DNA of 64,000 bases, taken from contig CM042141.1 of NCBI GenBank assembly GCA_023376005.1, forward strand, positions 96,248,510 through 96,312,509. The letters are read 5' to 3'. Shown in pieces: positions 10,219 to 20,984 of the stretch; position 1 is the first letter of the stretch; each line of letters opens with the position of its first letter. Source of the DNA: Doryteuthis pealeii. Taxonomy: Eukaryota > Mollusca > Cephalopoda > Myopsida > Loliginidae. The position numbers and the translations under genes are program-made. Below the pieces are notes generated by a model. The model did no database searches. It was not told where the DNA came from and was given only the letters and a program-made list of their open reading frames with translations.

Positions 10219-10629
10219 ATTTGTTGGTATATGGAAGGTGATAAGAAATTATTTATCACAGAATAACGAGAAAAGCGAGTGGTAGTTATGTGTTATTCAG
10301 TTTTAAAATTTTTGAAGTTTGAAAGAAGAACGGTTTTGAAATGTGACATCAAGTATTCTATTTTACGGCGTTGGTATGGGATGGTGTATGTGTGTGTGTG
10401 TGTATCGAAAGGAAACATTGTGTTTTTTTGTTTTTTTTTAGGTGTGTGGTTGTGTGTGTGTATAAATTTTTTTTTTTTTGCAAAGGATGACAGCGGAAAT
10501 GAACCTTAAGGTTGTGTGTGTGTATTGGTAAGAGGTAGGGGAAAAAGATGTCACGTTATATATATGAAGAAAATATTTTCAAAAAATATAACAGACACAG
10601 GATGTTATGATCAGAGGAAACAATTTTAT

Positions 10630-10674
10630 GTGTCTATACTTAAGTATTTTGGTATTAAACCATCATCAGGACAC
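10630..10674 (-). ncRNA. Hammerhead-type ribozyme motif, G12 mutated
   Basis: Minus-strand mirror of the motif at 10973-11017. Helix I GTGTC/GACAC (5 bp), CTGATGA, helix II GGT/ACC, AAA in place of GAA, helix III ATAC-TTAA-GTAT, H17 = A. Only the G12-equivalent differs from a complete core. In this copy helix II is perfect Watson-Crick, while in the partner copy GAA is intact but helix II has a G-U pair, so the two arms complement each other's decay. Confidence 0.65.
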
Positions 10675-10972
10675 TGTTACAGAAATTTTTGTGAGGGAGA
10701 AAAATGAAAGATGTTAAGTGTATAGTGAATGTGTGAATATAATGTTATTAACCATTAATTTTCATATGTGCGTTTGTTTACGAAAGCTGATGACGTGATC
10801 ATTGCATGTGAAAAAATCCTATGATCTTCATTTTCCATTTTTTCACATGCAATGATCACGTCATCAGCTTTCGTAAACAAATGCACATATAAAAATTAAC
10901 GGTTAATAACATTATATTCACACATTCATTATACACTTAACATTTTTCTCCCTCACAAAAATTTCTGTAACA

Positions 10973-11017
10973 GTGTCCTGATGATGGTTTAGTACTGAAA
11001 TACTTAAGTATTGACAC
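10973..11017 (+). ncRNA. Hammerhead ribozyme motif (type I layout)
   Basis: In order: GTGTC (10973-10977), CTGATGA (10978-10984), U, GGU-loop-ACU (10986-10996), GAA (10997-10999), AUAC-UUAA-GUAU (11000-11011), U as H17 (11012), GACAC (11013-11017). GTGTC pairs perfectly with GACAC as helix I, and A15.1 pairs with U16.1. All invariant core positions known for hammerheads (CUGANGA, GAA, H at 17) are present. Helix II is short (3 bp with one G-U), so activity may be weak or need dimers. Small hammerheads of this layout are known from Penelope-like elements. Self-cleavage is predicted, not shown. Confidence 0.75.
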
Positions 11018-11115
11018 ATAAAATTGTTTCCTCTGATCGTAACATCCTGTGTTTGTTATATTTTTTAAAAATATTTTCTTCACATATTATCGGATTAATT
11101 TCCTCATCGTATTTC

Positions 11116-11116
11116 C

Positions 11117-11141
<25 letters not shown>
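11116..11141. repeat. (TA)n microsatellite
   Basis: About 13 TA units between FB3 and repeat R4 copy 2. Confidence 0.95.
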
Positions 11142-11143
<2 letters not shown>

Positions 11144-11147
<4 letters not shown>

Positions 11148-11400
11148 CCAGTCATGCTGATAGCGTGGATTCCCATGACTCTCTCCCGGCACCCATCCCT
11201 ATCAGTCATCGCTCCTGGAAGGTCTTCCACACACCATCCAGAACTGATCAATGTATGTCTTTGCTAGTCAGTATAGGTGTCCGCAGGGGAACATCACTTA
11301 TGAGTTCATCCTTGCTTGTTTAGCATGTCTTATTCATCTTACTTGGATGGTTTGTGTGATAGGAGATAAGTGGCCATACAGCTGTTTTTTGTGGGGTTAG
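11144..11400 (+). repeat. Dispersed repeat R4, copy 2
   Basis: Matches 9122-9420 from CATCATC... through ATGGTTTGTGTGATAGGAGA and the final TTTTGTG. It is in the same orientation, 2 kb away. Confidence 0.7.
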
Positions 11401-11938
11401 TATAATATATCGATACAATCTTGCATTCAATATGTCAATTTCCTATTTCATTACCAATACACAAAACATCCCAGTAATATCTGGGACAAAATATTGAGGG
11501 GGGGGGAGTAACATTAACTCTTAACCTCCTATACCACCTCATTCCACCCATCCAGATCACATTCATTTTTTAATCTACCCCAAACGATAGCCTTTGTTTA
11601 AATGTAATATTAAACATATTTAGAAGTCTTTGATTTAAGGGAAATAACAGGTAACTTTAAATGAAAAGTCCATTTTTAGCCATTTTTTAATAAATACTTA
11701 TAGGAATGGGGCTCTGGACTTTGAAAATTCTCAACAGGATGTTTAGAGTTAATTAAGGCACAATAATCATATGTACACATTACTAACCTGATTTTTTCCC
11801 CCAACTTTCAGCCAATTAACATATATATATATATATATATCATATTTGATAATGATGATAGTTTATGGTGCAGGAATCTGTTGAATTGGGTTTTTGACAT
11901 CTCACTTATCTAAACAACATTTTGATGTCACTATTTTA
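11401..11938. other. Unassigned AT-rich DNA
   Basis: Contains a G run near 11500 and a (TA)n run at 11819-11841. No gene recognised. Confidence 0.4.
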
Positions 11939-12260
11939 ACTATACATATATAAAGGGCACTTGGTGTCTATGTATGTATGACTGTATGTATGGATGAAAC
12001 TATGAAAAGAAAACAATTAATAACAAAGTAAATATATATATACACATTAAATATCAACAGTTATTGCTTTTTGTGCAAAAATGATGAAGATTTGATTTAT
12101 ATTCAAAGATATTTAAAGATTAAAATATTCATAGAAATGGCATTGAAATTCTAATTAAAAATGTCAGAATGTTTTGTGAATCTCAAAAGTAAACAAATCA
12201 ATACACCAGTTATTTTTTGCCCCATCCTCTACCCAGGTGACACTGGGTAGCTGCTTCTAG
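11939..12260 (+). mobile_element. Non-autonomous Helitron-like element, copy 1
   Basis: The left end reads CTATACATATATAAAGGGC and the right end is CTAG, preceded by the hairpin CTACCCAGGTGACACTGGGTAG (split here as CTACCC / GGGTAG stem) 10 bases upstream. The next base is T. Helitrons begin TC, end CTRR after a hairpin and insert between A and T. The 5' T has changed here, but copies 2 and 3 keep TC. No Rep or helicase coding. Confidence 0.75.
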
Positions 12261-13285
12261 TTTGATATATACTACATGCACACATAGAGGACAGCCAACT
12301 AATGTCAACTAAAGTCATCCTCTTTTGGTTGGTTAGTTGGTTGGTTGGATTTTACGGCATTAAAACTCTTGTTGAAGACATTTTTGCTTTATTCATTCTT
12401 GTCGGCTATTCAATTTTTTCCAAATTCAATCTTTTTTAAACACATTTCTTAATACTCATTTTTTAATCTATTTAATAAAAAATATTTTTCTATCTATTTG
12501 TTCTTTTATTCTTTATATATTCTTGTTTTTAAGTTGTTTATTTTCATCATTCTTCATGTTTGTATCTTTTCTTTTATTTGCTTTTTATTATATATGTACC
12601 TTTATAAATTTGTTTTATTTTTTTATTTTTAAATCATTTTTTTTCCAATTAGTTTTTTAAACATATCATTGATTTATACCCTTATATTTTTATTTAGCTT
12701 TTTTTTTTATGGAAAGGGAAGTGTAAAAAGTTTTTTTAAAACCCCTCTCAGACAAACAGAGTGTGGATCTTATTGCCGCTCCCCACCTATTTTCCTTTAT
12801 AACAACAACATGCACTCAGTCGTTGTACAGACAGACATATAGAATCTTTCTTTTATTTATTTCATAAATTAAAATTTGTATATATTTTCTGGTGCTTCAA
12901 ATGCAACATTCAAGGACATTTTTTGAAAAATGCCAGATACTTTTTTTTTTCTTTTTTTTTTAACGAAATGATGTAATTAGTGAGGGAGAAAACTGCAGAT
13001 GTTTGAATGTAATTTGCTTGAATCAGAAACATTCCACCAGCCTCCAATGGAAATAATTTTTAAGGAAAATATAACAATATATCCCTTTTGGAATGATTTT
13101 TCTTTCAATAGTAACAAAGCAATAAGAAGAATATGTTGGGAGACAAAATAGAATTGTCTCCCTTTTTACATTTAGGGGACTTGCCCACATCACATGTCAA
13201 TTTTGGTCACGTGACAAGGCAAACTCAAAAATCTCTCTTTTACCAACATGAGGTTGGAAGTGACAGGTGTTGTCTTTTCCCTTCC
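12261..13285. other. T-rich region, SINE S3 fragment and possible 3' UTR
   Basis: 12330-12430 is a fragment of the TTGGTTGG repeat (S3). From about 12430 to 12970 the plus strand is strongly T-rich, so minus-strand transcripts would be A-rich with several AATAAA signals (e.g. complement near 12850). That would suit a 3' end for the minus-strand gene, but this is inference. Confidence 0.35.
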
Positions 13286-13328
13286 TCAGCAGCTATGCAC
13301 ATGGTGCATGTTTTTGTTCCCAAACCTC
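13286..13328 (-). CDS. Candidate last exon of minus-strand gene 1
   Basis: On the minus strand a good acceptor (CTTACTATTTTTCAG) precedes G|AGG TTT GGG, and the first base completes the split codon left by the 14279-14355 exon (GA + G = Glu). The frame then runs RFGNKNMHHVHSC and stops at 13286-13288. An AATAAA lies some 430 bases further on. A competing reading exists on the opposite strand (13290-13338), with an excellent acceptor and a GTAAGT donor over nearly the same bases, so only one is likely real. The short tail has no recognised motif. Confidence 0.3.
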
Positions 13329-13338
13329 CTGAAAAATA
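13290..13338 (+). CDS. Candidate 49-nt internal exon, plus strand
   Basis: A strong polypyrimidine tract ending CCCTTCCTCAG is followed by 49 bases and then GTAAGTGG. Two frames are open across it. One reads AMHMVHVFVPKPPEK, the other QLCTWCMFLFPNLLKN. Joining directly to the plus-strand exon at 7388-7491 would use the one frame with a stop, so intermediate exons would be needed. It overlaps the minus-strand candidate above. Confidence 0.25.
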
Positions 13339-13734
13339 GTAAGTGGTTTCCACCCCCTTGTTGTTTAAATCTTTCTTCATGTCCCTTGAACACATTTTGG
13401 CTCTTTTGTGGTTTGGGATGGGAACTATGTTCCCTCTTTGTATGTTGTATAATTAAATGTTATATTGTATTACTTGACTTGTCTTTTTCCCAATCAAATA
13501 TTCTGTGTTAAGTTACCTACTTTTTTTTTTAATAACTTAATGCGTTATAAGAGAATGGGTGTTAGCTATGAATTAACACCCTGCAAATTCTCATAGAAAA
13601 AAAAGCAACAAAATAAAATATATTTTTCAGGCAAAGATTTTTGTATTAAAAAATATTTTTTTCAATTTTTTTAATCTACCTTAAAAGTGAGGAACACTTC
13701 TATAAGACTTGTAATCTTACAGCAGCAACAATAC

Positions 13735-13975
13735 TAATGATGTCTCATTGTGGTGTAATGGTTAGCAAGTTAATCTTGCAGATATATTACTATTGAATAG
13801 CAAGTTCAATCCTTGCTGGATGCCCCAAACTTGTGTCACATCTTACCCAAGACGAACAGGTTGGTTGGTAAAACACAGCATATCAACCCTTATCAGGTCA
13901 TTTAATGCCAAATTTAATCATTTTGATAAACAAAAAACTGCTATTGCTTAAGTGGTCACCCAATTAAGTATTAAA
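13735..13975 (+). mobile_element. tRNA-derived SINE, family S5
   Basis: Head GTGGTGTAATGGTTAGCAAG (A box), AAGTTCAATCCTTGC (B box), GGATGCCCC, then CATCTTACCC and a second tail block (TTGGTTGGTAAAACACAGCA) like 8725-8860. This is the clearest plus-strand copy of S5. Confidence 0.8.
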
Positions 13976-14059
13976 CAGGTTCATCACTGCTTAACTTCAG
14001 TGATCTAGTGGAATTTGACTGTAATATGAACGGGTTGGGTAAATAAATAATGATGATAA

Positions 14060-14185
14060 TCTTTAATACATATATTTAGTTATTATAGTGAGAAAATGCT
14101 AGCTAGAACATTGCTTTTGATTCTAGCATCTTACCCAAATCTTCAGTATCCATTTTCTGTTTCTACTAGAGTATATGTAGATGAC
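14060..14185 (+). repeat. R5 repeat unit, isolated copy
   Basis: AAAATGCTAGCTAGAACATT, GATTCTAGCATCTTACCCA and ATCCATTTTCTGTTTCTAC recur in the tandem block at 15943-16400. It lies just downstream (minus sense) of the exon 14279-14355. Confidence 0.75.
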
Positions 14186-14278
14186 AACAAAAGACAAGCA
14201 AAACTTAATTACATATTAATGAACTCCCATAAGTGAGACTATCTAGAAAAAGAAAGTGTGTTAAGGAGTAATACTTAC

Positions 14279-14355
14279 TCAGTAACTGTCTTGCAGAGAG
14301 ACTCTGATTCTTCATCCACGTAAGTTTTGTTCTTTAATCTCTCATAAGTGGCTTC
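14279..14355 (-). CDS. Internal coding exon of minus-strand gene 1
   Basis: Bounded on the minus strand by a strong acceptor (TTCTTTTTCCCTGTAG|G) and a consensus donor (ACTGA|GTAAGT). The 77-nt exon is open in one frame: EATYERLKNKTYV, then DEESESLCKTVT plus GA. It is rich in charged residues, with acidic and Lys/Arg pairs typical of soluble helical protein. Its phase-0 start fits the phase-0 ends of both upstream candidates (27785-27904 and 22161-22236). The plus strand also shows a tiny acceptor/donor pair here, but that exon would be only 23 nt. No family could be assigned. Confidence 0.6.
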
Positions 14356-14495
14356 CTACAGGGAAAAAGAAGACATAAAAAGAAAGTTATTAGAGTCTTA
14401 TAATAAGCAAAAAACAAATGCAACAAGTTTTGGGTTATACAAAAGTTTAAAATCTCCTTTATCCCTATTATTTGAAAGGGACTGTCATTAATATA

Positions 14496-14612
14496 CAGGG
14501 TGGTCCGAAAGTCTTGTCCCCCCCTACATATTGTTTTAACTTTCATTAGTTTTTGTTTTGATTATATAATATATAAGTTATGTATTATTTTTATCTCTAA
14601 AAAATAACCATT
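14496..14612. mobile_element. MITE family M1, copy 2 (one end only)
   Basis: Begins after TA with CAGGGTGGTCCGAAAGTCTT and continues as the reverse complement of the copy at 557-697 (TACATATTGTTTTAA..., AAGTTATGTA...). The far inverted repeat is missing. The element lies in the intron between exons of minus-strand gene 1. Confidence 0.75.
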
Positions 14613-15942
14613 TGAAAATAATAACTAAAAATTAAGACCTATCAAAAAAAAGAGAAAAAAAAAAAAGCAAATATACAATGAAATAAAATGAATAAATAAA
14701 AATAAATAAAATGTTGATTTCATCCTAAAAAAAAATGTTTTTTTAATGTTGTGTATATGTGTGTGAAACAGACATTACAAGTCATCAAAGATTAACAAAC
14801 AATGAAGGATTTTATTATTATTTGTTTGTGATGCTTCCATAAGCATCTCTTTTTTTTACTATCTTCTCATATCAACTTATTGCACAGAAAATATACAATA
14901 TTGATACAATATCTATATACAGATTAAATTATTTATGTAATTCATCTGATAGTTCCCAAAATACCCTTGTAATTTCTTTTTGTTGACATTTTTTCTGAAA
15001 TCATTCAATTCAATCTTAATTTTTTACACTATTGCTATTTTTGATCTGATTAGGCAATTTGTTCCAAAAAATATATTACCAAAAATATATTATTAGAAAT
15101 AGATGTATTGTAATATATATAATATACATGTAAAATTGGAGAATATTATAATTCTGAACAGACAAAAGTATCTTAAAAAAGGAAATAAGTGAGAGATGGG
15201 TATGGACAAAATTTTGATACGACAGCACCTCCCAGTTTTTTAAACTTTTATAAAATATTAAAATTGTAAATTGTCACTTATTTCCATTTTTTTCACTTAA
15301 GAGCAGAATTTAAACTTATACATTTTTTTCTATGAATTTCTTAATTATAACATGAAATAAATCACATTAAAAAGAGCACATATTCAAGAGAGAAAAAAAA
15401 ATGCAAAAATGTGCCATTTTGACAGATGTTAATTTATAAATTTTCCAGTTTTAAAGACAAACAAATCATTTTTTTTTAAAATCCTTCCTCATTAAAATAC
15501 AGCAAAAATTACATTAAGTTTCATTCATTTTTTCTGTGTTTTGCTGAATTTAAATTTGTGCGTGTGTGTGTGTGGGGGGGGGATAAATAAAAACAAAAAC
15601 ACCATGAAATTTTGGCCATATCTAGCAAGAGAAAAAACAACACAGCAAATAGAAAGCTAAAATGAACATCATATTATTTTCAAGCAAAAACATTATTATG
15701 TTCCTTAATAATTGTTACATTTAAGGTATGAAGTTTATACGCAAACGTAATGGTACAGAGATAACATAGTTGTAAGTTGTTTTGAAAATTAATTATATTA
15801 AATATAATTTTTCAGATATATAATTCAATAATTAAAAAACAAAAAAAACAAAAAAAACAAGGAAGTTTAATCAGAGTTTTGAATAAGGAACATCAAGTAT
15901 ATGCGTTTACAAGTAGTTATTTCAATGCCCACGGGTATATAC
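14613..15942. other. AT-rich intron-like DNA
   Basis: No SINE head, inverted repeat or exon-like frame recognised. A short (TG)n and G run lies near 15560. Confidence 0.4.
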
Positions 15943-16400
15943 CTACATGCTTATATACATACATTCAGAATTTTCAAACATACTTAATACATATATTTTC
16001 TTATGATAGAAAATGCTAGCTAGAACATTGGTTTTGATTCTAACATCTTGTATTCCAATACACATATGTATATACCAACACGTTTATATACATACATTAA
16101 AAATTTTCACAAGTATATTCAATACATATACTTAGTTATGGTAGTGGAACATTGATTTTAGCATTCTCATATTCCAGTACACATATATATACCTACATGT
16201 TTTTATATATATTATATATAATATATATAATATATACACACACACACACATTCAGAATTTCCACATGCATACTATATAAAGTTGTTTAGTTATGATAGAA
16301 AATACTAGCTAGAACATTGTGTTTGGTTCTAGCATTGTCGACTTACCCAAATTTCTAGTATCCATTTTCTGTTTCTACATAAGTAGATGTACAAGTACAT
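15943..16400 (+). repeat. R5 tandem block, about 3 units of 120 bp
   Basis: Three successive units start near 15947, 16072 and 16189 with TATACC(T/A)ACA(T/C)G. They share TTATATACATACATT, ATACTTAATACATATA-like and GAACATTG(G/T)TTTTGATTCTA blocks. The last unit continues with TTACCCAAATTTCTAGTATC as in the isolated copy at 14060. A (TA)n/(CA)n run interrupts unit 3. Confidence 0.75.
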
Positions 16401-17040
16401 GGAGATGAGGAAACAACTAAGTCTTTCAGCAGAGACATATACATTTATCCAAAAGGGAAAATTGGAAAACAACCCGAGACAAAAGAGAAAGATTCCTTGT
16501 GTTTTACAGAACGCCAGAAACAATTACACTCAACTGTGCTTTTTAAACTTTAAACATCATCATCTCTCTTTATCTGTCCATCAGGTTGTTTTATTTTGGA
16601 CAATTTTTTATTTTCTTTCTTTTTTTTTTTTTTTGACAATCTTCAGCTTGGAGGCAAAAACAAAAAAAGACAATGAACAGAGATTAGTAGCTATAAAAGA
16701 AGCCAAGCCATTGCTCTTTGTATTCGTCTTAATAGGGGGGCAAAGTGGGTGGGTGAAGAGCAGATGTTTTTATTTTGAGAAGATAAAAATCTTCCCCATC
16801 TCCAACTCCATTCTGTCTCTGTATGGTCAATGAAAACAAACCACCTACCATCTTCAAATACAATGTACTTATTGTAAAAGAGGGTCTAGGTGTATAGATA
16901 AATACAAAAATATTAAGATTTTTAATATTATCTCACTGACAATGGCTTAAGAGTGTTTAATGGAAGGAATAACAATGTACTTAATCTGTTAGTGTATTCT
17001 AACAGAATGAACATGTGTATATATATATATATATATATTA
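16401..17040. other. Unassigned DNA
   Basis: A 148-codon plus-strand open frame (16387-16833) begins in the repeat and has T-run and low-complexity segments. No domain or splice support was seen, so it is not called a gene. (TA)n at about 17019-17045. Confidence 0.35.
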
Positions 17041-17045
17041 TATTA

Positions 17046-17200
17046 TATTAACCCCTCTTCACACAAGAGTAGGATGTGACACAGGGTCAATTTCTCAAGC
17101 AGAGGTTAACAAGTTTGAATTTAGAGTTTTCCTTCTCTTAGATTGGTTGCCTAGTCACGGTTAAAGAGCCCAGTCCGACCCACTATTTACCCATATTTGA
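17046..17200 (-). mobile_element. tRNA-derived SINE S1, truncated
   Basis: Tail and part of the body on the plus strand (AGGATGTGACACAGGGTCAA, GATTGGTTGCCTAG, GAGCCCAGTC). The head is missing. Confidence 0.7.
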
Positions 17201-17519
17201 ATGAACATGTAGTTAGACTTAAGGCCAAGTGATTCTTAAAGAACTGGTTCATCCCCACCCTCGCAAGATCACTGACATTAAGCATTGATGAGCCTGTTCT
17301 ATAATTATATGGGTGACCATTTAGTAATGGCAAATAATATAAACAATCTAAGACCTATGTGTCAGACTAAACAAAGCTTTGTAAATTCTAAGAATGAATA
17401 TATCATTGATATTGTATTTCATTGTTTTTTTATAAATGTGTACTATACTTTACACACAAAATGAAAATACATGAATTCACAAAATTATGCAATGATATGT
17501 TAAAGCTAAAATATATGTA

Positions 17520-17785
17520 TGTATTTACCAACCCTCTGCACAAGCAGGTTACAACATTAAGTCAATTTTTAAGTGGAGTTTAACAGGTTTGAATTCAAAG
17601 TTTTTCCTTCTCCTAGACCAGTTGCCATACCAAGGTTAAAGAGCCCTACTATTTTACCCATAACTGGAGGGAGAATAGTAGGATTCAAACCATCCAATGG
17701 TATTAGCATGTGAAAGCCTTGTCCTGAATTTGAACTCTGGTCAAAGTGTTCATTTCCTACAACAATAACCATTAAAATGCTAAAA
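17520..17785 (-). mobile_element. tRNA-derived SINE S1
   Basis: TATTTACCAACCCTCTGCAC tail, body with CATACCAAGGTTAAAGAGCC, head complement with CATTTCCTACAACAATAACC. Internally divergent. Confidence 0.75.
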
Positions 17786-18497
17786 TGCATGTATAACTAG
17801 AATTACATTTTCTAAACATTTGTATCTACTTCTGACACTAAAAAGGTGAAAACTGCATTTCTTTCATAAAAAATTTATGAAAATGCACTTTTTGTCGGCA
17901 GATACTTTTTTTAAACCCTCATAGAGTGAGCAAACTATTTTCTATACATAAACATTGAATTAGTCAATGAGCAATCGATAGGAAAATGTCTTACATTGAG
18001 CTATCAAAAGAAGAAAAAAAAAGAATTCTATCTGCAAAAGGGTTAATATACATAAATATGTACATATGAGATAGAAATAGGTTCTTTGTTCTCCAGATAG
18101 TCCATCAGAGAATGACTTGAATTTTAATCTTGGGAAAAAAATGTACACTTTACAATCTGAATATCAGATACAAATAAATCTTTATAAATGCAACATCCAT
18201 TTATCACAGAACTATTCAATAGTTTTAGAAATTGTCATTACGCAAATGAGAATAAAAGAATAAATAAAATACTTTAGCATGTATAGAAATTATCTTCAGT
18301 TGAATCCCAAAAAATCTTCAACTATACAACCATGAATTCTAAAAAGAAATAAGTGTGAAATTAAATTATATTTTTTTATATATATTTTTCCACTTGTATG
18401 CACAACATAAGTAATAAATAGTACATGTAAGTCTACCACAATTTCAGAGATTTATTTCACAATATACATACAGTATTTTATTTTTTGAGGAATACTT
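17786..18497. other. AT-rich intron-like DNA
   Basis: Nothing recognised. Confidence 0.4.
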
Positions 18498-18745
18498 TGC
18501 GTCATGGTTATCGTCAGAGAAAATGGAATCAATCACCTAGTTTCAAATCCTGGACGAGGATGATTGCCTTTAACTTCACACTAATGCCTTTGGAAAGGCA
18601 TGAATCCATCTGTTCTATGGATTAATAGTAGGGTAGATCAGACTCTTTAACATTAATTAGGCAACTAGTCTAGAGGGAAAACTCTGAATTCAAACAGGTG
18701 TACTCTGTTTAAAAATTGGCCTTAAGGAGGGTGGGTAAATACATA
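18498..18745 (+). mobile_element. tRNA-derived SINE S1
   Basis: Plus-strand copy: head GCGTCATGGTTATCGTCAGA, B-box-like TTTCAAATCCTGG, TGCCTTTGGAAAGGCATGAA, tail ending GGGTGGGTAAATACATAC. Confidence 0.8.
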
Positions 18746-18959
18746 CAGTATTTTAGGATTTTTTTTTTTTTTAAATTATCCCACATATTTTCTCATAGTA
18801 AAAAATAAAAATAAAAATGGATTGCATTTGCAATGAAGAATTGTTTATACTTTCGTCAGAAATAAACCATATACTGATAAGTTGACATTTTTATGTGTTG
18901 ACCTATTCAAATCAAAATATACAGTTTTTCAAAATTCATGTAAACAAGTTTTAACCAGT

Positions 18960-19105
18960 TAAATGTATTTACTCAACCCCTTTGCACAAGCAGGGTGCGA
19001 CACAAGGTCAATTCTTAGGCAGAGTTAAATAGGTTTCAGAGTTTTCCTTCTCCTAGATTGGCTGCCTAACCAAAGTTAAAGAGCCCAGTCTATCCTACTA
19101 TTTCC
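18960..19105 (-). mobile_element. tRNA-derived SINE S1, truncated
   Basis: Tail TTTACTCAACCCCTTTGCAC through AGAGCCCAGTC and TATTTCCCAT. The head is lost. Confidence 0.7.
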
Positions 19106-19209
19106 CATTTAAGGTATTTATGCCTAGAGATTAGGTAATTGCATTCACTGTACATTCATATTTACATTTTTTTGTATAGTTATTGAGATTTTTGTTATTT
19201 TTGCACATA

Positions 19210-19420
19210 GTCCTATCTAATATGAATAATTTTTAAACAGATCAACTTGATGTATAGATGGGATCATAAAAGGCATTACCACTCTGGGTCAGAGTGGACA
19301 TGAGAGTAATAACAATGAAAGGGTACTCCATCCTCTCCAGAGCTCAGAGAGCTGTAGCCTCACCATCAGATGCAATTTAGAGTGTAAGGGATACAATGTA
19401 TTTTAAGTCCCACTGACAGG
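19210..19420 (+). mobile_element. S3 repeat fragment
   Basis: Right half of the TTGGTTGG family: TTTTTAAACAGATCAACTTG, CATTACCACTCTGGGTCAGA, AGTAATAACAATGAAAGGGT, CTCACCATCAGATGCA. Confidence 0.65.
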
Positions 19421-19516
19421 ACATCAAAAACCACAATTTTTCAACTTGATGCAAAAATAGTATATAGATATATATATATATATATACAATATACCTTTTG
19501 TGATTGGTTTATAAAA

Positions 19517-19938
19517 TCTATACATATATAAAGGGCAGTTGTGTGTATATGTATGTCCAGAGTAAACTTTGAAAATAAAACAATTAATGACAAAGTAAAT
19601 ATATATACACATTAAATATCACCAGGGCTTGGTTTTTGAGCCAAAATAATAGAGATTTGATTTATATTCGTGAAGATAATTAAAACATAAAATTTAAATA
19701 ACATCATGGATTCTTTTTTTTTTTTTTTTTTTCATTTAATATTTTAGATAGTAGGCATTAACATTTCTTTTCAGAGTAGCTGGATCAATGCAAGGTTTTT
19801 TGGGTTTTTTTTTTTACATAGAGATTTAAATGGGGCATCCCCTGAGGATTCAACTCATGATTCAGTAATAATGGATATGCGGGACTAACTTTTTAAAAAT
19901 TCCTCTCTACCCAGGTGACGCCGGGTAGCTGCTGTTAG
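19517..19938 (+). mobile_element. Non-autonomous Helitron-like element, copy 2
   Basis: After a host A it starts TCTATACATATATAAAGGGC. It ends with a TACCC...GGGTA hairpin (ACCCAGGTGACGCCGGGT), GCTGCTGTTAG, then host T. The terminal CTAG has become TTAG. About 19710-19905 is inserted DNA including a truncated S5 SINE (minus). The minus-strand frame 19424-19612 is chance. Confidence 0.75.
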
Positions 19939-19949
19939 TACTTCTTTAT

Positions 19950-20350
19950 AGCAATAGATTTGTGTGAATTTTAGAGAGGAGGCTTGATAATTTGTATTAT
20001 TTAGATTTTTCAGACTGTTGAACAGATGGGGCAATGGTTATAAGGGTTGACTTCATACAGTTCTAAGTGACAATCATCTGGAGGTTGCAAGTTCAATCCT
20101 GATTACAGGTGAAAATAACACAATACTTAACACATTTACCTAGTCATGGTTAATGGAATAAGAACATCTACCCTAATGGATTAGATCAAGGGTTCGGTTC
20201 GAAATTCTGTGAAGGCTCCTAATATAACATAAAGGTTACAGAATTTGACAAGAAATACCTGAAGAAGGCTGGAGGGCACATCAGCCAAAACCTTGTGTAT
20301 ATAACAATAAAGATGAGGACAAGTGTTTAAAAAATCTAAATAATACAGCA
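19950..20350 (+). mobile_element. tRNA-derived SINE S6 with inverted tail fragment
   Basis: Head with GGGGCAATGGTTATAAGGGT and B box GTTCAATCCTG, body with GGTTAATGGAATAAGAAC, tail with ACCTGAAGAAGGCTGGAGGG and ACAATAAAGATGAGGACAAG. Just before the head (19975-20015), the sequence AATTTGTATTATTTAGATTT is the inverted form of the element's own 3' terminus. The same arrangement is seen near 46440-46535. Confidence 0.75.
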
Positions 20351-20984
20351 ATAGATATTTATGCAAAACTTTAACAAGATTACCACCCTAACCATACTGA
20401 CATGTTAGTTTACAGAAGAAAGGTTTATTCTGAAAAATAAAATAAAAACTGAAATGGATATTTTTTGGCTTTTTACTTTTAAAAAAATGTTAATGAAATT
20501 AAAGATGGCCCAACCTTTGTTTTGAGATATGAGCATCAAACTAACAGTAGAACTCTTCATAAAGTACAAAGAGAATTCATTTGTTTTTATCTTTCATCAA
20601 AACACAGAAAGAAGACAAAACAAAAATTCAGCTACAAGATTAATTTGAAGTGAAGATAGATTTCTTGAAACCAGATATCCTGGATTATCATTTGCCATAG
20701 CCAATGCTGTTGTTGTTATTTATTAGAGAGCAGAGATTCATTCCTAATCTTTCTCTCATACTGTAATCCCTGCATTCATTTCAAAAAGCTATTTTATTGC
20801 TGGATATTTAGTAAGAAACAAAGTTGTGTACCTGGATATATAATTATATATTGATTTTGTAAAAATGAAGACTAAGAAATACAAATATAAAAATATTTTC
20901 ATGTATAAAGAATTCATATAGATATTAGTGTCACAAATAGATAAAAATGTTTAGAAAATTTAATTTTAATCATACATGCATTTT
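20351..20984. other. AT-rich intron-like DNA
   Basis: No gene or repeat family recognised. Confidence 0.4.

Larger units (their letters stand above)
10561..11092. repeat. Large foldback FB3 with a hammerhead core in each arm
   Basis: Left arm about 10561-10816 and right arm about 10838-11092 (about 255 bases each, few mismatches) are complementary around a spacer of about 20 bases. Each arm carries the same hammerhead-like motif near its outer end, on opposite strands, as expected for two 5'-truncated retroelement copies joined head to head. A (TA)n array lies just right (11116). The open frames crossing the arms, such as 11004-11192 minus, are by-products. Confidence 0.9.

Noticed and set aside
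14279..14318. Plus-strand mini exon between GTCTTGCAG and GTAAGTTTT
   Set aside because: Would be only 23 nt. The minus-strand reading over the same bases has better splice sites and a 25-codon open frame.
16387..16833. 148-codon plus-strand open frame, the longest in the window
   Set aside because: It starts in the R5 repeat, crosses T and A runs, has no domain-like segment and no splice support. A frame this long is expected by chance in 64 kb.
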